Shown here piece after piece: positions 19,511 to 28,501 of a stretch of DNA of 64,000 bases. The translations under genes and the position numbers were made by a program. The stretch's first letter is position 1. Each line of letters opens with the position of its first letter. Source of the stretch: Methanobacterium_D sp040373355 (GTDB taxonomy: Archaea > Methanobacteriota > Methanobacteria > Methanobacteriales > Methanobacteriaceae); NCBI RefSeq assembly GCF_047495555.1, contig NZ_CP166866.1, positions 1,834,001 to 1,898,000 on the forward strand. The letters run 5' to 3'. Below the pieces are notes generated by a model. That model was not told the origin of the DNA and ran no database searches. It was given only the letters and a program-made list of their open reading frames with translations.

Positions 19511-20253
19511 TTGCAATGTCAATTGCAGGTTTTGATCCTTCAGGTGGAGCCGGAATATTAAATGACATAAAAACGTTTTCTGCACTTGGAATATACGGGA
19601 CTGCTGTAATTACTGCACTTACTGCTCAAAACGTTGAAAAAGTAACTGGAATTGAACCAGTAAAAACTCATTTTATTGAAAAACAAATTGATACTGTTCT
19701 TGAACAGGAAAAAATTAAATACGCTAAAACTGGAATGCTTTATTCTGATGAAATCATAAAATGTGTCTCTAAAAAAGTAAAAGAGCACGATTTAAAGGTC
19801 GTTGTTGATCCAGTAATGGTTGCAGGTTCTGGAGGATTCTTATCAAAAAATGATATGGCAAAATCACTTAAAAAAAATCTTCTCAAGATTGCTGAACTTA
19901 CTACTCCAAATATACACGAAGCAGGTGAAATTACCGGAATAAAAATTGAAACCATGGAAGATGCAATAGATGCTGCACAAAAAATAGGAAAAACGTGCAA
20001 CGTTGTAGTTACTGGAGGACATCTTGAAGGAAATGATGTACTTTTTGATGGTTCAATTAAGGTTATTGAAGGAGAACTAGTTGAAAGTTGTAATACTCAC
20101 GGTAGTGGTTGTACATATTCTTCTGCAATAGTTTCTTTCCTTCTTAAAGAATATGATCTTGAAAATGCAGTTAAGAAAGCAGGAGAATTTACAAAAAAAA
20201 GTATCCAGCATGGGTTAAAAGGAACTTTAAATCAATTGTATAAATGTTATTAA
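19507..20253 (+). CDS. thiD: hydroxymethylpyrimidine/phosphomethylpyrimidine kinase
   Basis: Phosphorylates HMP and HMP-P in thiamine synthesis. The 248-aa PfkB/ribokinase-fold protein shows SIAGFDPSGGAGILNDIKTF near the start, VVDPVMVAGSGG in the middle, TPNIHEAGEITG, VVTGGHLEGNDVLFDG and the anion-hole NTHGSGCTYSSAI. Compared with some archaeal ThiD proteins it lacks the C-terminal ThiN domain. Its start overlaps the cofC stop. Confidence 0.93.
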   Translation: MIAMSIAGFDPSGGAGILNDIKTFSALGIYGTAVITALTAQNVEKVTGIEPVKTHFIEKQIDTVLEQEKIKYAKTGMLYSDEIIKCVSKKVKEHDLKVVVDPVMVAGSGGFLSKNDMAKSLKKNLLKIAELTTPNIHEAGEITGIKIETMEDAIDAAQKIGKTCNVVVTGGHLEGNDVLFDGSIKVIEGELVESCNTHGSGCTYSSAIVSFLLKEYDLENAVKKAGEFTKKSIQHGLKGTLNQLYKCY

Positions 20254-20309
20254 TGTTAAATCTAATATCAATATTCAAAGAGTAATTTAAATCTCATTGA
20301 GGTGGTCAT

Positions 20310-21080
20310 ATGGTTTCAAATAAGGAAATAAGCGATATGCTTGCAGCACGAAGAGAAGGTAAACTTCCTAAGGAAAAAAGAGTCGAAAAGAAAGTTGAGA
20401 CTGGAAAAAAATGTCCTGAATGTGGGATTCAAAATAAAGATAACGCAAAATTTTGCGTTGGATGCGGAAAGAGCTTGGAAGAAAAAGAGGTTCAAATAAA
20501 ACCTCTTGATATAAAAGAAAAAGGAAATATGAAAATCTGTCCATCCTGTAAATCAGAAATTCCTGAAAATGCAAAATTCTGTGTAGTTTGTGGGGAAACA
20601 CAACCATCAGTGGAAACAGAAGAACATGAAGTTCCTAAAATAGAAAAAAAGAAAATTTTAGATATTCCAAAAAAAGATGAAAAAATTGAATTATCAACTC
20701 ATTTAGATGATGTATCTTCTAAATTAGTTACTCAAGAATTAATACTTGATGAAGATGGACTAAAACTAAATAATATTGTTGAAATTGAAGGTTTAGGAGA
20801 AAATGAGCTTATAAACTATAACAATATTAATGGTATAGAGTTAAAAGATGAAATAATTGAAATTGATACTACTAACGGTAGTATTACAATAAAAGGCGTT
20901 GACTCCAAATCAGCTAATGAATTCATTTTAAGTATTCAAGAAAAGGTAAAGGAAGCAGAACCTGAAATCGATCCAGAGTCCATGGATAAAATTCAAAAAG
21001 CAAAGGAGCTATTAGATATTGGAGCTATAGACGAAGAAGAGTTTGAAAGAATTAAAAGAAAAATACTTGAAGATGTTTAA
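20310..21080 (+). CDS. zinc-ribbon and SHOCT domain protein
   Basis: A 256-aa soluble protein with two zinc ribbons (CPECGIQNKDNAKFCVGCG at about 35-53 and CPSCKSEIPENAKFCVVCG at about 77-95), a charged linker, a beta-rich PH-like domain (about 128-205, VTQELILDEDGLKLNN) and a C-terminal SHOCT motif (KAKELLDIGAIDEEEFERIKRKIL, about 230-254). Such proteins are probably adaptors; the specific role is unknown. GAGGTGG precedes the ATG. It faces the protease gene at 21205, which also starts with a zinc ribbon. Confidence 0.75.
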   Translation: MVSNKEISDMLAARREGKLPKEKRVEKKVETGKKCPECGIQNKDNAKFCVGCGKSLEEKEVQIKPLDIKEKGNMKICPSCKSEIPENAKFCVVCGETQPSVETEEHEVPKIEKKKILDIPKKDEKIELSTHLDDVSSKLVTQELILDEDGLKLNNIVEIEGLGENELINYNNINGIELKDEIIEIDTTNGSITIKGVDSKSANEFILSIQEKVKEAEPEIDPESMDKIQKAKELLDIGAIDEEEFERIKRKILEDV

Positions 21081-21100
21081 TTCTTCTATTTTATTCTTTA
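21069..21100. repeat. 32-bp direct repeat, copy 1
   Basis: Starts in the last codons of the zinc-ribbon/SHOCT gene (GAAGATG...) and runs past its stop. It matches 21166-21197 at 30 of 32 positions. It contains GAAGA/TCTTC inverted ends followed by T-rich sequence, so it may act as a terminator. Confidence 0.7.
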
Positions 21101-21165
21101 GCTTCTAAAGCAAAAATAAAAGACTTCCTTTTTTAATAATTTAAAAAATTAAAATAAAAATATCA

Positions 21166-21197
21166 GAAGATGCTTGATTCTTCTATTTTATTCTTTA
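21166..21197. repeat. 32-bp direct repeat, copy 2
   Basis: Second copy, 97 bp after the first, in the intergenic space between the convergent zinc-ribbon and protease genes. It probably arose from a small duplication of the gene's 3' end. Confidence 0.7.
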
Positions 21198-21204
21198 TTT
21201 AAAG

Positions 21205-22377
21205 CTAAAGACCAAAGATAGAAGAAGATACTCCTTCTAAAGATATTCCCTTTTTATTACATAGTTCTATAAGATATTCTGATGGTAAGAAGAAATTAAA
21301 TCCTTGTTTTTCAAAACCCATTACCAAAATTCCAATAACTTCATTATTATCATCAAGTACAGGCCCTCCACTGTTACTATGATCTACAGCTGCATCAGTC
21401 TGATAGAACTTAATACCACCAGTCCATGTTCTTTCTGCACTTACAATACCTCTAGTTAATGTTGCAGTGAACATACTTTTCCATATATCCTCTGTCTGGG
21501 TAGTTTCATTCAGGCCTTCATAAAAACTAAATTGTTCAGTTGGATAGCCAAAAATATGAACATTTTCTCCAACATCAATTTTTTCAGATCTTACGGATAA
21601 AACAGGTAGATTTGTATTTACATTATTTAATTTTAAAAGCGTTACATCTACTCCCGAATTTACAGCCCCTATCTCAATTACTTGAGCTTTATTAGGGTTT
21701 TTATCACTATCTGGGAATGCGGGACCCATAACATAAATATCATGGTCAAATCTTTTAGCCCTTACTCTTCCATTTGCCATAGCTTCAGATGTAAGTTGAT
21801 CTAATTGTTCTTCGGTTATATTAGAAACTGTATCAGGTTGTGTTTGCTCTAGAAATAAATAAACTGCAGCTTTATTTACATAATATTCTAAATCAGAAGA
21901 ATCTAATTTTTTAATCCTATTTTCAGTTTTTAATGTTTTTGGATCGCTTATAACATGAGCTGCAGTGGCTATGTATCCCTCTTTGTTGATAATAAACCCT
22001 GATCCTCCACCTATACTATAAGAACTAACAATTATAGGGTAAACTGTACCTGAATCATCAATAATTTCAGATGCACCCGAAACTTGATTTAAAATAAAAA
22101 CAGTCGCATTTTGTGGTGCTGCACTAGGACTAGATTGCTGTGAAAATGCATAGAAACCCGCTAAGACTATAACTACAAATATACATACAACTGCAATTAT
22201 TATTTTATTTTTAATTCTGCCCTGTTTTGACGGTTTATAATTCATATTAACAGTATTAGTTCTATCTGAGGCTTTTATCTGTTCTTCTGGTAATTTCTTA
22301 CCACATTCTTCACAATAATTGGCACTTTTAGGGTTTTCATCGCCACAGTAAGGACATTTCAATTTTCCACCAGCCAT
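21205..22377 (-). CDS. membrane-anchored trypsin-like serine protease with N-terminal zinc ribbon
   Basis: A 390-aa protein: a cytoplasmic zinc ribbon (CPYCGDENPKSANYCEECG, 8-26), one transmembrane helix (about 57-79), and an extracytoplasmic chymotrypsin/DegP-fold protease domain with a plausible triad H141 (ATAAHV), D244 (VDVTLL) and S336 (HSNSGGPV). No PDZ domain is seen; a helical insert (about 150-215) lies between H and D. Likely role: surface protein quality control, with the zinc ribbon sensing or docking inside. The ATG at 22377 lacks a clear Shine-Dalgarno. Confidence 0.82.
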   Translation of the reverse strand: MAGGKLKCPYCGDENPKSANYCEECGKKLPEEQIKASDRTNTVNMNYKPSKQGRIKNKIIIAVVCIFVVIVLAGFYAFSQQSSPSAAPQNATVFILNQVSGASEIIDDSGTVYPIIVSSYSIGGGSGFIINKEGYIATAAHVISDPKTLKTENRIKKLDSSDLEYYVNKAAVYLFLEQTQPDTVSNITEEQLDQLTSEAMANGRVRAKRFDHDIYVMGPAFPDSDKNPNKAQVIEIGAVNSGVDVTLLKLNNVNTNLPVLSVRSEKIDVGENVHIFGYPTEQFSFYEGLNETTQTEDIWKSMFTATLTRGIVSAERTWTGGIKFYQTDAAVDHSNSGGPVLDDNNEVIGILVMGFEKQGFNFFLPSEYLIELCNKKGISLEGVSSSIFGL

Positions 22378-22402
22378 AAATCTGATTTGTACTGATTATT
22401 TA

Positions 22403-22834
22403 CTATAATTCATAAACTTCTTCTGATGAAAGTATTGTAATCCCGCCATTTTCTAAAGCTTCAATTCCGGCATCTATATCTTCTGTACGCAGTACAACAA
22501 TTGCTTTTTCCCCTTTTTTCTCAACAAAAGCATAAAGATATTCTACATTAATATCTGCCTTATTTAAAATCTCAAGAATCTTATCTAATCCGCCGGGTTC
22601 ATCATGAACTTCAACTGCAATAACTTCATTTATTTTAACTACGAAATTCTCTTTTTCAAGTGCAGATTTTGCTTTCTGTGGATCTGGGACTATAAGCCTT
22701 AGTATCCCAAATTCAGATGTATCTGCAATTGAAAGGGCACGTATATTAATTCCTGCATCTTTAAGAGTACTTAATGCTTTCCAGAGTCTTCCTTTTTTAT
22801 TTTCCAAAAATATAGATATTTGTTTTAATTTCAT
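22403..22834 (-). CDS. tandem ACT-domain amino-acid-binding protein
   Basis: A 143-aa protein of two ACT domains (about 1-65 and 68-140: LKQISIFLENKKGRL... and VHDEPGGLDKILEIL...). Stand-alone ACT pairs usually bind amino acids or similar ligands. The longest frame would start at 22873 inside paaK, but GAGGTTG before the ATG at 22834 and the ACT start favour 22834, leaving 13 bp after the paaK stop. The pairing with paaK is common in methanogens and suggests regulation of aryl-acid activation. Confidence 0.85.
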   Translation of the reverse strand: MKLKQISIFLENKKGRLWKALSTLKDAGINIRALSIADTSEFGILRLIVPDPQKAKSALEKENFVVKINEVIAVEVHDEPGGLDKILEILNKADINVEYLYAFVEKKGEKAIVVLRTEDIDAGIEALENGGITILSSEEVYEL

Positions 22835-22847
22835 TTGGCCCAACCTC

Positions 22848-24152
22848 TTAGTTACTAAAATCCCTTTTATCAATAACTCTTACTGCTTTTCCTTCACTCC
22901 TAGGAATTGATTGTGGTTCAACTAGTGTTACATTAACCCTCAAACCAATTTCACTGTGAATATAATTTTCAATCATCCTTTTAGCTTCTTCTACATGTTT
23001 AACTTCATCTGAAAAGAGTTTTTCAGAGTTTTCTACAAGAACTTCAATTTCATCTAGGTGCTTAGGTCTTGTAACTACAATTTGATAATGAGGTTCAAGA
23101 CCTTCAATTCTAAGAAGCGCTTTCTCGATTTGTGATGGGAAAACAATAACTCCCCTAATTTTAAGCATATCATCTGTACGGCCAGTAATTCTATCCATTT
23201 TAGTAAGGGTTCTTCCACAATCACATTTACCCTTTCGAAGAGCAGTAACGTCCTTTGTTCTGAAACGAATTATGGGCATTCCTTCTCTTGTAAGTGTAGT
23301 AAGAACCAGTTCTCCCTTTTCTCCTTCGCCTAACCTTTGAAGTGTATTTGAGTCAATGATTTCAGGATAAAAGTGATCATCCATAATATGTAATCCATCT
23401 TTATCAGTACACTCCATTGCCACTCCCGGACCTATAATTTCCGTTAGCCCATAAATATTTAGAGCATCGATACTAAGCCTCTTTTCTAGCTCGTTTCGCA
23501 TTTCTTCAGTCCACATTTCTGCCCCAAATACACCAGCTTTTAATTTGATATCTGCTTTATTTACCCCCTCTTTTTCAGCAACCTCAGCTAAGTAAAGAGC
23601 ATAAGAAGGTGTACAGGTTAAAATTGTTGTTCCAAAGTCCTGCATGAGTTCAAGTTGTCTCATTGTATTTCCAGCTGAAATTGGAACTACTGTTGCACCA
23701 ACTCTTTGAGCACCGTAATGAACACCCATTCCTCCTGTAAAAAGGCCATATCCATAAGCATTTTGAATATAATCTTTTTTTCCAGCACCAGCCATTGCTA
23801 AAGCACGTGCCATTACCTCGCCCCATATTTCAAGATCTTTTAATGTATATCCAGATACCGTTGGTTTTCCAGTTGTTCCAGATGACGTATGTACTTCAAC
23901 TATGTCCTCATCAGAAACAGCAAACATTCCAAATGGATAAGCATCTCTTAAATCAGATTTTGAAGTAAAAGGTAGTTTTTCAATATCTTTAAGGGTTTTA
24001 ATATCTTCAGGTTTAACTCCCGCTTCATCGAAGCGTTTTTTATAGTATGGAACGTTTTCGTATGCTTTTTTTACCATATTTTGTAATCTTTCAAGTTGTA
24101 GCTTCTCCTTTTCGTCTTCTGATATGCATTCTGCTTCTTTATTCCAGATCAT
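22848..24152 (-). CDS. paaK: phenylacetate-CoA ligase family protein
   Basis: A 434-aa AMP-forming acyl-CoA ligase: ATP-binding TSSGTTGKP (89-97), YGYGLFTGGMG, GLTEIIGPG adenylate motif, RFRTKDVT and a C-terminal lid domain with GRTDDMLKIRGV. In methanogens this family activates imported aryl acetates for reductive carboxylation to aryl pyruvates and aromatic amino acids (with indolepyruvate oxidoreductase, not in the window). AGGGAGAT precedes the ATG. The ACT protein follows immediately. The exact aryl substrate cannot be told from sequence. Confidence 0.88.
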   Translation of the reverse strand: MIWNKEAECISEDEKEKLQLERLQNMVKKAYENVPYYKKRFDEAGVKPEDIKTLKDIEKLPFTSKSDLRDAYPFGMFAVSDEDIVEVHTSSGTTGKPTVSGYTLKDLEIWGEVMARALAMAGAGKKDYIQNAYGYGLFTGGMGVHYGAQRVGATVVPISAGNTMRQLELMQDFGTTILTCTPSYALYLAEVAEKEGVNKADIKLKAGVFGAEMWTEEMRNELEKRLSIDALNIYGLTEIIGPGVAMECTDKDGLHIMDDHFYPEIIDSNTLQRLGEGEKGELVLTTLTREGMPIIRFRTKDVTALRKGKCDCGRTLTKMDRITGRTDDMLKIRGVIVFPSQIEKALLRIEGLEPHYQIVVTRPKHLDEIEVLVENSEKLFSDEVKHVEEAKRMIENYIHSEIGLRVNVTLVEPQSIPRSEGKAVRVIDKRDFSN

Positions 24153-24337
24153 TTATCTCCCTGCCAATCATTGGATAATCTATTCATAATTGATAATTAT
24201 ACTAAAATAAAAGTCTAATTTAAATAAATATATATTTTATTATATTTTTTGAATTTCTAAATAGTCTTTTTAGACTTAATTTGATTTAATTAAAAATAGC
24301 AGTATTTAATATAAAATTAAAAAAATAATGGATAGAA

Positions 24338-24955
24338 TTATTTACAATTCATCCAGTTTTGGAGTCTATTATTTACTTCATCCCAGTTTACTATGTTCCA
24401 GAACGCTTCAACAAAGTCAGGTCTAACGTTTTTGTAATCAATGTAGTATGCGTGCTCCCAAACATCAAGTACAAGAAGTGGTGTCCATTTTGGTACAAGA
24501 TTAACGTTGTGTTTTTCATATTGCATATTAAATAATCTATCAGTGTTCTTACACATTACAAGCACTGCCCAACCAGAACCTTCTGCACTAATTGCAGTTT
24601 GTGAAAACTCTTTTTTAAATCTTTCAAAGCTTCCAAAGTCTTTTTCTATATATTCGGCGATTTTACCAGTTGGTTCTCCTCCACACTTGTCTGCAGGACC
24701 TATATTTTTCCAGAACAAATTATGGAGTTGATGTCCGCCCATATTAAATGATAACTCTTTTGCTTTAGCTTTAATATCAAAGTCTTTTCCTTTTTCTCTT
24801 GATTCATCCATGAGCTTTAATATTGCATTTGAAGCATCTACATAAGCTTGATGATGCTTATCATGGTGTAACCTTAATTGTTCCTCAGAAATATGGGGTT
24901 CTAACGCATTATATGCGTAAGGTAGCTCAGGTAGTTTGTAAAATTTACCAGCCAT
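24338..24955 (-). CDS. sodB: iron superoxide dismutase
   Basis: Dismutates superoxide. The 205-aa Fe/Mn-SOD protein has the metal ligands H30 (LRLHHDKHH), H78 (GGHQLHNLF), D164 and H168 (DVWEHAYY). Methanobacteriales enzymes of this type use iron, so I call it iron-type; metal use is not proven by sequence. AGGAGGT precedes the ATG at 24955. It follows the peroxiredoxin gene by 38 bp and is probably co-transcribed, in a wider oxidative-stress cluster. Confidence 0.93.
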   Translation of the reverse strand: MAGKFYKLPELPYAYNALEPHISEEQLRLHHDKHHQAYVDASNAILKLMDESREKGKDFDIKAKAKELSFNMGGHQLHNLFWKNIGPADKCGGEPTGKIAEYIEKDFGSFERFKKEFSQTAISAEGSGWAVLVMCKNTDRLFNMQYEKHNVNLVPKWTPLLVLDVWEHAYYIDYKNVRPDFVEAFWNIVNWDEVNNRLQNWMNCK

Positions 24956-24993
24956 TTTTAATACCTCCTATTTTATAGTTATCCTTAATGATT

Positions 24994-25734
24994 CTATATT
25001 TCTCTCCATGCAGATGTTTTATATTTCTTATACCATGGTTTATGACACAACCACCAGTCCATACATAGATATTCTCCTTCCCCTACCTTTTGCATTCTTT
25101 CAGTAAGAGAATCTATGTCTTGAGCAGGTGGAATTATTACATTGCTTCCAAGAAGCCTGTTTTTAGGCCAGTTAGCAGGCATTGCTACACCTTCATTATC
25201 TGCTACTTTAAGTGCCTCTACAGCTCGTAATATTTCATCTACATTTCTTCCAAGTTCTTGAGGATAATAAATTATTGATCTAATGATTCCTTCAGGATCT
25301 ACGATAAAAACGGCCCTTACAGTATTCGTTCCTTTTGATGGATGAATTAAACCCAAACAATCTGCTATTTCTCCCGTATCTGCAATTATTGGAAATTCAA
25401 TCTTAATTCCTAAGTTTTCTCTTATCCATTCTATCCATTTAATGTGAGAAAATACCTGATCAATACTGAGTCCAATTAACTCACAGCCTAAAATCTTAAA
25501 ATTAATGTAATTTCTTTGAAATTCAATAAATTCAGTAGTACATACTGGAGTAAAATCAGCAGGATGACTGAATAAAACAAACCATTTACCTTTAAATTCT
25601 TTAGGTAATTTAATTTCACCATGAGTAGTTTTTACATGTTTTATTTTTGGAAATTTATCTCCAATTAATGGCATTCTACCATAATCTTTCTTTTTTGTTT
25701 TTTTTACTTCGTAGACCTTTACTTTACTTCCCAT
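24994..25734 (-). CDS. peroxiredoxin (Prx6-like archaeal type)
   Basis: Reduces hydrogen peroxide and alkyl hydroperoxides. The 246-aa protein has the peroxidatic cysteine C65 in HPADFTPVCTTEF and two C-terminal cysteines C224 and C230 (LCMDWWLC), the arrangement of archaeal Prx6-like enzymes that behave as 2-Cys. Members usually begin MPLIGDKFP; here there is a basic extension of 20 residues before it, but GAGGG stands 7 nt before the upstream ATG at 25734, so the longer start is supported. The 280 bp upstream carry its own promoter. Confidence 0.92.
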   Translation of the reverse strand: MGSKVKVYEVKKTKKKDYGRMPLIGDKFPKIKHVKTTHGEIKLPKEFKGKWFVLFSHPADFTPVCTTEFIEFQRNYINFKILGCELIGLSIDQVFSHIKWIEWIRENLGIKIEFPIIADTGEIADCLGLIHPSKGTNTVRAVFIVDPEGIIRSIIYYPQELGRNVDEILRAVEALKVADNEGVAMPANWPKNRLLGSNVIIPPAQDIDSLTERMQKVGEGEYLCMDWWLCHKPWYKKYKTSAWREI

Positions 25735-26015
25735 ATCAGACCCTCATTAAAGAAATATTTAACATTATTATTTTATGATTCATATTAAATAATAATTTCG
25801 CTCAAAATAAGGAATAATGGAAAAAAGGTTCCTTTTATAATTTATTTGAATAAAAAATATTTTATTTTTTCCCAAAAAAATATTTAAATAATAGTACAGC
25901 ACTCTTTTAAAATAACCTGAAACCTTAAGGATCAATAAATAAAAAATAGATTAATAATTAATTCATGACATATGTAAAAATTTAAACATGTCTATTTTAG
26001 AAAATAATTATTTAA

Positions 26016-26531
26016 TTATTCTTCTTTAGCGGCAGGGGGCGTAAAAACTCTTTGTCCAAGTTCGCTGTCAAGCATGAATAAACCACTTTTAGAATCTTCT
26101 GTAAGTTTAATCCTTTGTAAGACACCATTTGCAGATTCTTCTTCTTCAACCTGTTCAGCTACAAACCACTGGAGAAAATTAACTGATGCGTGATCACTTT
26201 CAGAAGTTGATAAATCAACCAGATCATTAATCATTCCGGTTACTTTCTGCTCGTGCTCATAAACATGTTCAAATACTGCAAGGGGAGATTTCCATTCTAC
26301 TTGAGGTCCTTCTATTGCAGATAAAGTTACTCTTTCACCTCTTATCACAATATAGTCATAGAATTTCATTGCATGCATTAATTCTTCTTGTGCTTGTGCC
26401 CTCATCCATTTTGCAAATCCACTAAGGTCAATGGATTCAAAATATGCTTCCATGGACAAATATAAATAGGAAGAGTAAAGTTCTGCATTTAATTGGGAAT
26501 TTAGTGCATCTAAAACTTTTTTCTTTAACAT
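26016..26531 (-). CDS. ftnA: ferritin, non-haem bacterial type
   Basis: Iron storage and detoxification; oxidises Fe(II) and stores ferric mineral, limiting Fenton chemistry. The 171-aa four-helix protein has LNAELYSSYLYLSMEAYFE (about 13-31), the ferroxidase residues in QAQEELMHAMKFYDY (E50/E51, H54 region) and the later QWFVAEQVEEEESANG helix. GGTGG precedes the ATG. It lies 17 bp after fprA and is likely co-transcribed with rubredoxin-fprA. Confidence 0.93.
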   Translation of the reverse strand: MLKKKVLDALNSQLNAELYSSYLYLSMEAYFESIDLSGFAKWMRAQAQEELMHAMKFYDYIVIRGERVTLSAIEGPQVEWKSPLAVFEHVYEHEQKVTGMINDLVDLSTSESDHASVNFLQWFVAEQVEEEESANGVLQRIKLTEDSKSGLFMLDSELGQRVFTPPAAKEE

Positions 26532-26548
26532 GTTTCCACCACCATAAG

Positions 26549-27712
26549 CTAATTCTTATTTCTCTTTATTATTTCCTCAGCTAGATCATCTATTTTTTTA
26601 AAGTCTTCTGAATTTGGAAATCCTTTAATAAGGACAGGATCTATTATTTCTGGCTTTATATTAGTGAGCATTCCTTTAATCAAATCAACAGTCCTTCCAC
26701 CCCAACCATAAGATCCAATTATTGAAATATACTTCAACTTAGGCCTTAAAGCATTTACAAGGAATGCAGCATAAACTGCACTGGGATGTGGTCCTGTTAA
26801 AACTGTTGGAGTTGCAAGTACTAGAGTTGAAGCGTCTACAAGACTTAAGGCAAGGCCACCTATATCCGAATTAGTTAAATTAAATGGTTTAACCTTTATA
26901 CCATTTTGAATTAAGATTTCAGTTAAATAATCCACAATTTCTTTTGTACTACCATGCATGGATACATAAGGTATTATTACTTCATTTACAGTTCTATCAG
27001 ATAACCAGTCCCTATACGCATTGATAATCATTGCGGGGTTATTATATATCGGGCCATGACTCGGTGCTATAATTTCAATATCAAGTTCAGCTATTTTTTC
27101 CATGTTTTTGGTGATAAATAATCTGAATGGCATCATTATTTCTGCATAATATCTCTTTGCAGCAGTATAAACAAAACCTTCATCTTCTACAAAAAGATCA
27201 CTTGTAGCTAAGTGAGATCCAAAGAAGTCACAGCTAAATAGAATTTTATCTTCATGTAAATAGGTTACCATAGTTTCTGGCCAGTGAACCCAGGGAGTGT
27301 AAATAAATTTAAGTGTCTTATCTCCAAGTGAAACGGTTTCGCCATCATCAACTGTAATAAAGTGCTCATCTGAAACTTTTAAAAGTTCCATAAGGATATC
27401 TTTACACTTTGGAGAAGTTATAACCTTTGCATCAGGATGTATCTCTAATACCGCAGGTATAAGCCCTGAGTGATCCTGTTCTGCATGGTGAGAAATAATG
27501 TAATCTATTTTAAAGCTTTTAATATTGCTTAGAAATTCGCGTTTTTTGTCCGGATCACAAGTATCAATGAGAGCAGTTTTTTCTTTTCCCCGTATAATAT
27601 AAGAATTATAGCTTGTTCCGTTAGGAAGGGGGATCAATTCATCAAATAGCCTTCGATCCCAGTCCATTACACCAGTAAAATAAATTCCGGGTTGGATTTG
27701 TCTAGAAACCAT
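26549..27712 (-). CDS. fprA: F420H2 oxidase, type A flavoprotein
   Basis: Four-electron reduction of O2 to water with reduced F420, the main methanogen oxygen-removal enzyme; some family members reduce NO. The 387-aa protein has an N-terminal beta-lactamase-like di-iron domain (HHAEQDHSG, WPETMVTYLHEDKILFSCDFFGSH) and a C-terminal flavodoxin domain (VIIPYVSMHGSTKEIVDYL onward). The frame is open to a TTG at 27730, but the ATG at 27712 starts 1 bp after the rubredoxin stop and fits the family. The two genes are therefore tightly coupled. Confidence 0.93.
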   Translation of the reverse strand: MVSRQIQPGIYFTGVMDWDRRLFDELIPLPNGTSYNSYIIRGKEKTALIDTCDPDKKREFLSNIKSFKIDYIISHHAEQDHSGLIPAVLEIHPDAKVITSPKCKDILMELLKVSDEHFITVDDGETVSLGDKTLKFIYTPWVHWPETMVTYLHEDKILFSCDFFGSHLATSDLFVEDEGFVYTAAKRYYAEIMMPFRLFITKNMEKIAELDIEIIAPSHGPIYNNPAMIINAYRDWLSDRTVNEVIIPYVSMHGSTKEIVDYLTEILIQNGIKVKPFNLTNSDIGGLALSLVDASTLVLATPTVLTGPHPSAVYAAFLVNALRPKLKYISIIGSYGWGGRTVDLIKGMLTNIKPEIIDPVLIKGFPNSEDFKKIDDLAEEIIKRNKN

Positions 27713-27713
27713 T

Positions 27714-27875
27714 TTAATCCACAGGTTCAAATTGATCCTTTCCTACTCCACACATAGGACATAACCAGTCATCTGGTAAATCTTCGAATGATGTTCCTGG
27801 TTCGATTCCAGACATCGCATCTCCTTCTTCAGGATCATATACATAACCACATGCTAAACATATGTATTTTTGCAT
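27714..27875 (-). CDS. rub: rubredoxin, copy adjoining fprA
   Basis: A 53-aa rubredoxin: MQKYICLACGYVYDPEEG with the first iron pair CLACG and the second CPMCG, and DDWLCP. It carries one electron on a Cys4 iron centre. GGAGGT precedes the ATG at 27875. The stop is 1 bp from fprA, so it is probably the redox partner of the flavoprotein or of a rubredoxin-dependent peroxidase. Acidic, cytoplasmic. Confidence 0.95.
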   Translation of the reverse strand: MQKYICLACGYVYDPEEGDAMSGIEPGTSFEDLPDDWLCPMCGVGKDQFEPVD

Positions 27876-27916
27876 TTTTTTACCTCCGATTTATATTTAA
27901 TATAAATTTAAGCTGT

Positions 27917-28075
27917 TTAAACTTTTATAAATCTAAGTTTACCTGCACCACATTTAGGACAACGCCATGAATCAGCTAAATCATCAAAAGAAGTACCTGG
28001 TTCAGTCTTTGTTTTTGGTTCTCCCTCTTCAGGGTTATATATGTACCCACAGACTTTACATTTGTAACTATCCAT
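27917..28075 (-). CDS. rub: rubredoxin, second copy
   Basis: A 52-aa rubredoxin with CKVCGYIYNPEEG and DSWRCPKCGAGK, ending FIKV. GAGGT precedes the ATG at 28075. It lies 41 bp upstream of the first rubredoxin and differs from it in about half of its residues, so it is an old duplicate. The basic C-terminal end resembles the third copy. Confidence 0.95.
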   Translation of the reverse strand: MDSYKCKVCGYIYNPEEGEPKTKTEPGTSFDDLADSWRCPKCGAGKLRFIKV

Positions 28076-28179
28076 ATTTTTACCTCTGTTATCCGCTATT
28101 GGATATCTATAAGTTGGAGAATGTTTATTTATATTCTCACATATATTTTGTACATATCTAGTATAAATTAATTATTATT

Positions 28180-28347
28180 TTATTTTCCTTTTGACCTAAA
28201 TCTTATTTTACCAGCCCCACAGCTTGGACAACGCCATAAGTCTGGTAAATCATCAAATGATGTACCCTGAGCTGTATTATTTCGAGGTTCACCCCTTTCA
28301 GGGTCATATATATATCCACAAACGCTACAATAATGAGTTCCTTCCAT
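28180..28347 (-). CDS. rub: rubredoxin, third copy
   Basis: A 55-aa rubredoxin: CSVCGYIYDPERG and DLWRCPSCGAGKIRF with a basic tail. AGGTGA precedes the ATG at 28347. It is 104 bp upstream of the second copy, with its own promoter-sized gap. Copies two and three share the RCPxCGAGK-RF end, the fprA-linked copy does not. Confidence 0.95.
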   Translation of the reverse strand: MEGTHYCSVCGYIYDPERGEPRNNTAQGTSFDDLPDLWRCPSCGAGKIRFRSKGK

Positions 28348-28501
28348 TAAATTCACCTGCTTTATTTTTTATATCCTATACATTAGTATTATTTTATATT
28401 TAAGTATTAATAAATCTTATAGAAAAATCCTTTAAAATTTAACAGAAAATTAGAACAAATATTAAGAGAAAATAACTAAAATCTTTAAAAATTAACTGTA
28501 G

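Noticed and set aside
27797..27810. GGTTCGATTCC resembling a tRNA T-arm
   Set aside because: It lies inside the rubredoxin reading frame on the minus strand and no cloverleaf surrounds it.
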